DNA from: Gammaproteobacteria bacterium
GTDB taxonomy: Bacteria; Pseudomonadota; Gammaproteobacteria; Steroidobacterales; Steroidobacteraceae
DNA: 33,105 nucleotides
Assembly: GCA_029865465.1 (NCBI GenBank)
Contig: JAOUGW010000010.1
Coordinates: forward strand, 1 to 33,105
Direction: 5' to 3'
In this document: one piece after another, positions 28,591 through 33,105 of the stretch
Numbering within the stretch: the first letter of the stretch is position 1
How the letters are laid out: every line of letters begins with the position of its first letter
The notes under the pieces: generated by a model
The model's input: the letters and a program-made list of their open reading frames with translations, nothing else
Databases searched by the model: none
Told to the model about the DNA's origin: nothing
Translations under genes and position numbers: made by a program

Positions 28591-29859
28591 ATGTCCACAC
28601 GCTCCGTCCGGCCGAGCCCCGGCCTCGCCAACGTCCGCTACGAGATCCGCGGCAAGCTTGCGCGTCGCGCCCAGGAAATGGAGCGCATGGGTTACGACAT
28701 CGTCTCGCTCAACATCGGCAACCCGGGCGCCTTCGGCTTCCGCACGCCGGAGACCATGCGGCTTGCGATGATCGAGAACCTGCGCGCGGCCGAGGGCTAC
28801 TGCCACCAGAAGGGCATCTTCCCGGCACGCGAGGCCGTGGTGATGCAGCAGCAGGAGCGCGGCATCCGCGGCGTCACGGCCGACGACGTCTTCATCGGCA
28901 ACGGCGTCAGCGAACTGATCGACCTCACGCTGCGGGCGCTGCTCGCTGCTGACGAGGAAGTGCTCGTCCCGAGCCCCGACTACCCGCTCTGGACCGCCGC
29001 GGTGAACCTGAACCGTGGCCGCGCCATCCACTATCCGTGCCGCCCGGAGCGTGGCTTCGTGCCGGACCCGGAAGAAATCGAGTCCCTGATCACGAAGCGC
29101 ACGCGCGCCATCGTCGTGATCAACCCGAACAACCCGACGGGTGCGGTCTATCCGCGGGAAGTGCTCGAGGCGATCGCGCGCGTCGCGGAGAAGCACCACC
29201 TGGTGATATACGCCGACGAAATCTACGACCAGATGACGTATGACGGCGCCGAGTTCGTGCCGATGGCCACGCTGGCACAGCACACGCTCTGCTGCACCAT
29301 GAGCGGCCTGTCGAAGGTCTACCGGGCCTGCGGCTATCGCGTGGGCTGGGCCGTGTTCTCGGGAGACCTCGAGAACGCCCGTGAATACCTGTCGGCGCTC
29401 GAGCTCCTGTCGTCACTGCGCCTCTGCAGCAACGTCGCCGGCCAGTGGGCCGTGCAGACGGCGCTCGGCGGTTACCAGAGCGTCAGGGAGCTGGTTCGTC
29501 CCGGCGGACGCCTGTACGAGTCCCGCAAAGCCATCGTGGACGCCGTGGCGCGCAGCAAGTACCTGCGGCTCACCGTGCCGCGCGGTGCGATGTACGCCTT
29601 CGTAGGCGTCGACACGCAGCGTCTGCCGGGCTTCGACGACCGCCGGTTCGCCATGGACCTGCTCGAGCACAAGCACGTCCTGGTCGCCCCGGGCACCAGC
29701 TTCAACGTGGCGTACAACACCCATTTTCGCGTCACCAACCTGCCGGAACCCGAGGTGCTGTCCGACGTATTCGGCCGGATGGAAGAGTTGCTCGATAATT
29801 ACGCGGCCGGCGACGAACCCGTTTCGCGGTCGACGCCGCTGCGGGCGGTCGAGGCCTGA
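28591..29859 (+). CDS. alaA: Alanine aminotransferase AlaA-type (glutamate-pyruvate transaminase)
   Basis: This 422-residue fold-type I PLP enzyme matches the AlaA/YfbQ group: R-Y-E-I-R-G near the N-terminus, N-I-G-N-P-G-A-F-G-F, N-P-N-N-P-T-G-A-V-Y, Y-A-D-E-I-Y-D, and the PLP lysine K242 in SGLSKVYRACGYRVGW. AlaA makes alanine from pyruvate and glutamate. Compared with E. coli YfbQ (405) it has a short extra C-terminal tail. The ATG at 28591 gives a start matching the family (S-x-x-L-x-N-V-x-Y-E-I-R-G). It is preceded by an extended -10 promoter and followed by an AT-rich gap before the nuclease gene. Confidence 0.92.
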   Translation: MSTRSVRPSPGLANVRYEIRGKLARRAQEMERMGYDIVSLNIGNPGAFGFRTPETMRLAMIENLRAAEGYCHQKGIFPAREAVVMQQQERGIRGVTADDVFIGNGVSELIDLTLRALLAADEEVLVPSPDYPLWTAAVNLNRGRAIHYPCRPERGFVPDPEEIESLITKRTRAIVVINPNNPTGAVYPREVLEAIARVAEKHHLVIYADEIYDQMTYDGAEFVPMATLAQHTLCCTMSGLSKVYRACGYRVGWAVFSGDLENAREYLSALELLSSLRLCSNVAGQWAVQTALGGYQSVRELVRPGGRLYESRKAIVDAVARSKYLRLTVPRGAMYAFVGVDTQRLPGFDDRRFAMDLLEHKHVLVAPGTSFNVAYNTHFRVTNLPEPEVLSDVFGRMEELLDNYAAGDEPVSRSTPLRAVEA

Positions 29860-29884
29860 CCTCGTGCAGGTTATTAGGTATATC
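29856..29884 (+). promoter_or_regulatory. Candidate promoter of the AddB/AddA-like pair
   Basis: CTGACC (29856-29861) and TATATC (29879-29884) are 17 bases apart, four of six matches each. They sit at the edge of a conspicuously AT-rich stretch (29871-29915) containing the inverted repeat AGGTAT-N9-ATACCT (29876-29896) and a second possible -10, TATAAA (29901-29906). The AT-richness marks this as regulatory DNA rather than coding sequence. Confidence 0.35.
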
Positions 29885-29912
29885 CGGTAAATACCTGAGC
29901 TATAAAGGGAAA

Positions 29913-32573
29913 ATAGCCGTCTCGTCCGACGAGCTCCTGGCCGGCACGACCTACGTCGCGCCCACTCGCCGCCTCGCCCATTTCCTGCGCGCCCGCCACG
30001 ACGCGGCCTGCCAGGCCCGGGGCCTGGGCGTCTGGCCGACGCCGGATGTGGTCACCTGGCCCGAACTGCTGCGTCGCCAGTTCGACGTCGACCGCGCGGC
30101 AGGCCGGACGACTGCCCGCTGGCTCGACACGAGCCACGGCCTGATCGCGTGGGAGCAGATCGTCCGCCGCGACGTGGACCTGCGGCCGGTCCTGCTGCCG
30201 TCCGGTCTCGGGGCGGTAGCGCAACACTCCTGGGAACTGCTCCATGCCTACCGTATCCCCGTCCGGGCCCTGGCCGGGGACGAAGGCCCGGAGGTCCAGG
30301 CGTTCGCCCGCTGGGCGGCGGAATTCGGCCGGTGGCTGGAGCAGGGCGGCTGGCTCGATCCCGCCCTGGCTTCGCTGTCGGTCGGTCCGTTGCCCGCCGA
30401 CACGCCGGTCGAATTCGTCGGCTTCGACCGCTGGACGCCGGCGCAGGCGGCGTTCATCGAACGGGTCGCGGGCCAGGGCGCGCGCGTCGCGGTGCGTCCA
30501 GCCGTACCGGCGGATGCGCCCCTCGACGCCCGCGCCGTCGAGTGCAACGACTTCGACGCCGAACTCGATACCGCCGCGCGCTGGGCCGCGCAGCGGTTGC
30601 AGGAGCAGCCGGACGAACGACTGGCCCTGATCGTGCCGCAGCTCGCTCGTGAGCGCGCGCGCGTTCGCCGCGTGCTCGACCGCGTGCTCGTTCCAGCCGC
30701 TGCGTTCACCGGCGGGCCTGTGCCCGAATCGATGGCCTATGAACTCGCGGCTGCGCGACCGTTGCTGGAGCGACCGGTGGTGTCTGCGGCACTCGACTGG
30801 ATCGCTGCCTGCATTGCCACTCCCGAACTGTCGGCGGCCGGCGCGCTGCTGCGCGGCGCACACGACGGAGCTGCGGCCAGCGAGTCGTACGCGCGCGCCG
30901 AACTCGACGTGATGCTCCGCAAGTCCGGCGTTCCGCAGGCCGGCCTCGATTACCTGGCGCGCGAGGCTCGCGCTCACGGTTGTCCCGCCACCGCGGCGCA
31001 GCTGCAGGCAGCAGCAGCGCGCGCACGAACCTGGACGGGATCGCGACTGCCGAGCCAGTGGGCACCCGAGTTCTTCGAATTGCTGCGCGCAGTCGGCTGG
31101 CCCGGTCCCGATCCCGCCAGCGCCGAGCACCAGGCCGTGCAGCGTCTGCAATCACTGCTCGGCGAATTCGGGGCGAGCGATGACGTCGCCGGTCCGCTGC
31201 GAGTGTCGGTCGCATTCGCACACTTGCGCGAACTGGCCGCCGGGACTGCGTTCGAACCGCAGGAGATCGCGGCTCCGCTGCTGGTGATCGACCCGGAAAC
31301 GGCGCTCGGCATGCACTTCGATGCGATCTGGGTGTGCGGACTCGATGCTGCGCGCTGGCCGCCACCGGCGAACCCGGACCCGTTCCTGCCGCGCGAGTTG
31401 CAGGCGAGGCAGGGGGTCCCCGGAGCGACGGCAGCGCTGTCCGAGCAGCAGGCCCGACGCACGCTGCAACGACTCGTGGTCGCGGCGGCCACGGCAATCT
31501 GCAGCGTGTCGCGCTTCGAGGACGAAGCGCCGTTGCTGCCGAGCGCGCTGGTCACTGGCCTGCCGCGCCTCGACTCGATTCCCTTGTGGCCCGGGGCACA
31601 GGCGTCGTCGGCGCAATTCGATGCGCGTCCCGCTCTCGACACGCTGCTCGATGGGTCGCTTCCCGCGTTTGCCCGGCAAGAGGTCGTGAAGGGCGGCAGC
31701 CGGCTGTTCGAATTGCAGGGCGCGTGCCCGTTCCGTGCCGCCGTCGAATTGCGCCTGGGCGGCGTCGAACTCGAGAACCCGGCCGCGGGCATCGCCGCCA
31801 CCGAACGCGGCAGGCTCGCGCATGCCGTGCTGCAGGCTTTCTGGAACGAGGTACGCGAGCAGGCCGTGCTGCTGGCGATGTCCGCCGGGCAGCGCGTCGC
31901 GACCCTGCGCACGCACGTGCAGGCGGTGCTGGCGCCGCTGCGTGCGACGGCCGACGAAGTCGGCATGCGCTTGCTCGACCTCGAGGAACGCTGGCTCGCG
32001 GCGCGCGTGCTCGAGCTGTTGCAGCAGGACGCGGAGCGCGCACCGTTCACGGTCGAGCTGGTCGAGGATGCGCGCGTGATCGACGTGGGAGGCGTGCAGA
32101 CGAAGATCGTGCTCGACCGTGTCGATCGTCTCGCGGACGGCACGCTGGCTGTCATCGACTACAAGACCGGTGCGGGCGCGAAGCCCGCCGCGTGGATGGG
32201 CGAGCGCCCGGAACTGCCGCAGCTGCCGCTCTATGTGCGTGCGGTCGGCCAGCACGATGTCGGCGCAGTCGCGTTCGGCATCGTCTGCAAGGGCAGCACC
32301 GGCTACCGCGGCTTCGCGCGGGAAGGCGCGGTGTTCCCTCAACTCAAGGCGTTCGATGCGGCCAGGGCTCCGTTCAAGGACTACGCGAGCTGGGACGACC
32401 TGCTGCAGGCCTGGAACACGCGCCTGGAGTCGCTGGCGAGGGAGCACGCCCAGGGCGACGCACGACTCGCGCCGAATCCGGCCAGGGCGTGCCGCTACTG
32501 CCACCTGCCCGGGGTCTGTCGTTCGGCACAGGCGCTCCAGGAAGCCGAGGAGGGCGACGATGCAGCCGTCTGA
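29913..32573 (+). CDS. AddB-like PD-(D/E)XK nuclease, probable DNA repair protein
   Basis: This is an AddB/RecC-like protein of the proteobacterial 'probable DNA repair protein' type that accompanies a RecB/AddA-like helicase. Its C-terminal nuclease domain has D749-Y-K751-T-G followed by Q-L-P-L-Y-V. Four cysteines, C605 in GACPFRA and C860-x2-C863-x5-C869, match the iron-sulfur arrangement of AddB. The frame is open from 29799, and the conserved N-terminal segment (Y-V-A-P-T-R-R-L-A-H-F-L, then G-V-W-P-T-P-D) is encoded from about 29949, yet no ATG, GTG or TTG occurs in frame before GTG 30048, which would delete that segment. I place the start tentatively at ATA 29913 after AAAGGGA (886 residues); CTG 29895 is an alternative. 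It overlaps the next gene by 14 bases. Confidence 0.75.
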   Translation: MAVSSDELLAGTTYVAPTRRLAHFLRARHDAACQARGLGVWPTPDVVTWPELLRRQFDVDRAAGRTTARWLDTSHGLIAWEQIVRRDVDLRPVLLPSGLGAVAQHSWELLHAYRIPVRALAGDEGPEVQAFARWAAEFGRWLEQGGWLDPALASLSVGPLPADTPVEFVGFDRWTPAQAAFIERVAGQGARVAVRPAVPADAPLDARAVECNDFDAELDTAARWAAQRLQEQPDERLALIVPQLARERARVRRVLDRVLVPAAAFTGGPVPESMAYELAAARPLLERPVVSAALDWIAACIATPELSAAGALLRGAHDGAAASESYARAELDVMLRKSGVPQAGLDYLAREARAHGCPATAAQLQAAAARARTWTGSRLPSQWAPEFFELLRAVGWPGPDPASAEHQAVQRLQSLLGEFGASDDVAGPLRVSVAFAHLRELAAGTAFEPQEIAAPLLVIDPETALGMHFDAIWVCGLDAARWPPPANPDPFLPRELQARQGVPGATAALSEQQARRTLQRLVVAAATAICSVSRFEDEAPLLPSALVTGLPRLDSIPLWPGAQASSAQFDARPALDTLLDGSLPAFARQEVVKGGSRLFELQGACPFRAAVELRLGGVELENPAAGIAATERGRLAHAVLQAFWNEVREQAVLLAMSAGQRVATLRTHVQAVLAPLRATADEVGMRLLDLEERWLAARVLELLQQDAERAPFTVELVEDARVIDVGGVQTKIVLDRVDRLADGTLAVIDYKTGAGAKPAAWMGERPELPQLPLYVRAVGQHDVGAVAFGIVCKGSTGYRGFAREGAVFPQLKAFDAARAPFKDYASWDDLLQAWNTRLESLAREHAQGDARLAPNPARACRYCHLPGVCRSAQALQEAEEGDDAAV

Positions 32574-33105
32574 CCTGCTGCAGGCTGACCGTGAGGCGCG
32601 CGCGAAGGCGTTGCGGGTCGACCGCAGCTTCATCGTCCAGGCGCCGGCGGGCTCGGGCAAGACCGAGCTGCTCACGCAGCGCTTCCTCGCGCTGCTCGCC
32701 GTCGTGGACCGGCCCGAAGCGCTGCTGGCCATCACGTTCACGCGCAAGGCCGCAGCGGAGATGCGCAACCGCATCCTGGAGTCGCTGCGCCAGTGCGAGG
32801 ACCCGCGGGCGCAACTGCGCGACGAGACGCGCGACCTGGCCCGTCGCGTGCTCGACGTCGATGCCCGCAACGACTGGGGCCTGCTGCGCAATCCGAGCCG
32901 GCTCCGCGTGCTCACGATCGATGCTCTCAACCAGTCGCTCGCACGGCGCCTGCCGGTGCTCTCTGGACTCGGCGCAGGGCTGGGCATCGACGAGGACGGC
33001 CTCGAGCTGTACGAGGAAGCCGCCGAACGCTTGCTCGCGCACCTGCCGTCGGACGATCCGCGCGTCGCGGAAGCGATCGCCATCCTGCTCGAGCACCTCG
33101 ACAAC
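32560..33105 (+). CDS. AddA/RecB-like UvrD-type helicase, N-terminal fragment
   Basis: The first 182 codons are present and the frame is open to the window edge. Walker A is APAGSGKT (residues 28-35), motif Ia is A-I-T-F-T-R-K-A-A-A-E-M and a further helicase motif L-T-I-D-A-L-N-Q-S-L follows, as in UvrD/RecB superfamily 1A enzymes with large insertions. With the preceding AddB-like nuclease it should form a helicase-nuclease for processing double-strand breaks. The ATG at 32560 overlaps the end of that gene by 14 bases, with AGGAGGG upstream. The C-terminal nuclease domain expected for AddA is outside the window and cannot be judged. Confidence 0.88.
   Translation, partial: MQPSDLLQADREARAKALRVDRSFIVQAPAGSGKTELLTQRFLALLAVVDRPEALLAITFTRKAAAEMRNRILESLRQCEDPRAQLRDETRDLARRVLDVDARNDWGLLRNPSRLRVLTIDALNQSLARRLPVLSGLGAGLGIDEDGLELYEEAAERLLAHLPSDDPRVAEAIAILLEHLDN

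Noticed and set aside
29864-29890. An 8-codon ORF (GTG to TAA) before the AddB-like gene as an independent gene
   Set aside because: It is too short to support as a gene; kept only as part of the start-codon question for the nuclease.

Overview
The window is GC-rich chromosomal DNA of a gammaproteobacterium. Three things point there: the order rimP-nusA-infB-rbfA-truB-rpsO-pnp, the cluster smc-zipA-ligA (ZipA is a gammaproteobacterial division protein, and a true Smc rather than MukB suggests a non-enteric lineage near Pseudomonas, Xanthomonadales or Nevskiales), and the dksA-gluQ pair. The closer affiliation is inference. Genes are densely packed with many stop/start overlaps, and almost all of them are housekeeping genes.

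Layout. 1-962: the tail of a BON-domain protein and a secreted M15-type zinc peptidase. 1075-5605: a tyrosine catabolism operon (hppD, a short-form homogentisate dioxygenase, fumarylacetoacetate hydrolase, aromatic aminotransferase), with a G-rich inverted repeat between the first two genes. 5606-14405: the transcription/translation superoperon, preceded by a leader with two tandem intrinsic terminators and ending with rpsO, a terminator and pnp. 14429-14520: a second G-rich inverted repeat at the convergent pnp/phaR junction. 14517-16798, minus strand: dksA-gluQ-phaR, with a zinc-ligand-less DksA carrying a basic Ala/Lys/Pro tail. 16987-27242: smc-zipA-ligA followed closely by a peptide-type ABC transporter (oppBCDF) that has no binding-protein gene here. 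27243-27819: a non-coding stretch holding two inverted copies of a two-hairpin element. 27820-29859: a His-rich membrane metal-transporter-like protein and an AlaA-type aminotransferase. 29913-33105: an AddB-like nuclease, apparently without a canonical start codon, overlapping the start of an AddA/RecB-like helicase that runs off the window.

Most novel signal. The two copies of the element at 27245-27374 (plus) and 27548-27675 (minus) share loop and linker sequence, while their stems differ in sequence but stay complementary. That covariation pattern is expected of a structured RNA or a structure-selected DNA element. I do not recognise the family. Other points worth a look are the G-quadruplex-capable heptamer repeats, the rimP leader, the likely AUA (or CUG) start of the AddB-like gene, and a 16-codon ORF bridging oppD and oppF.
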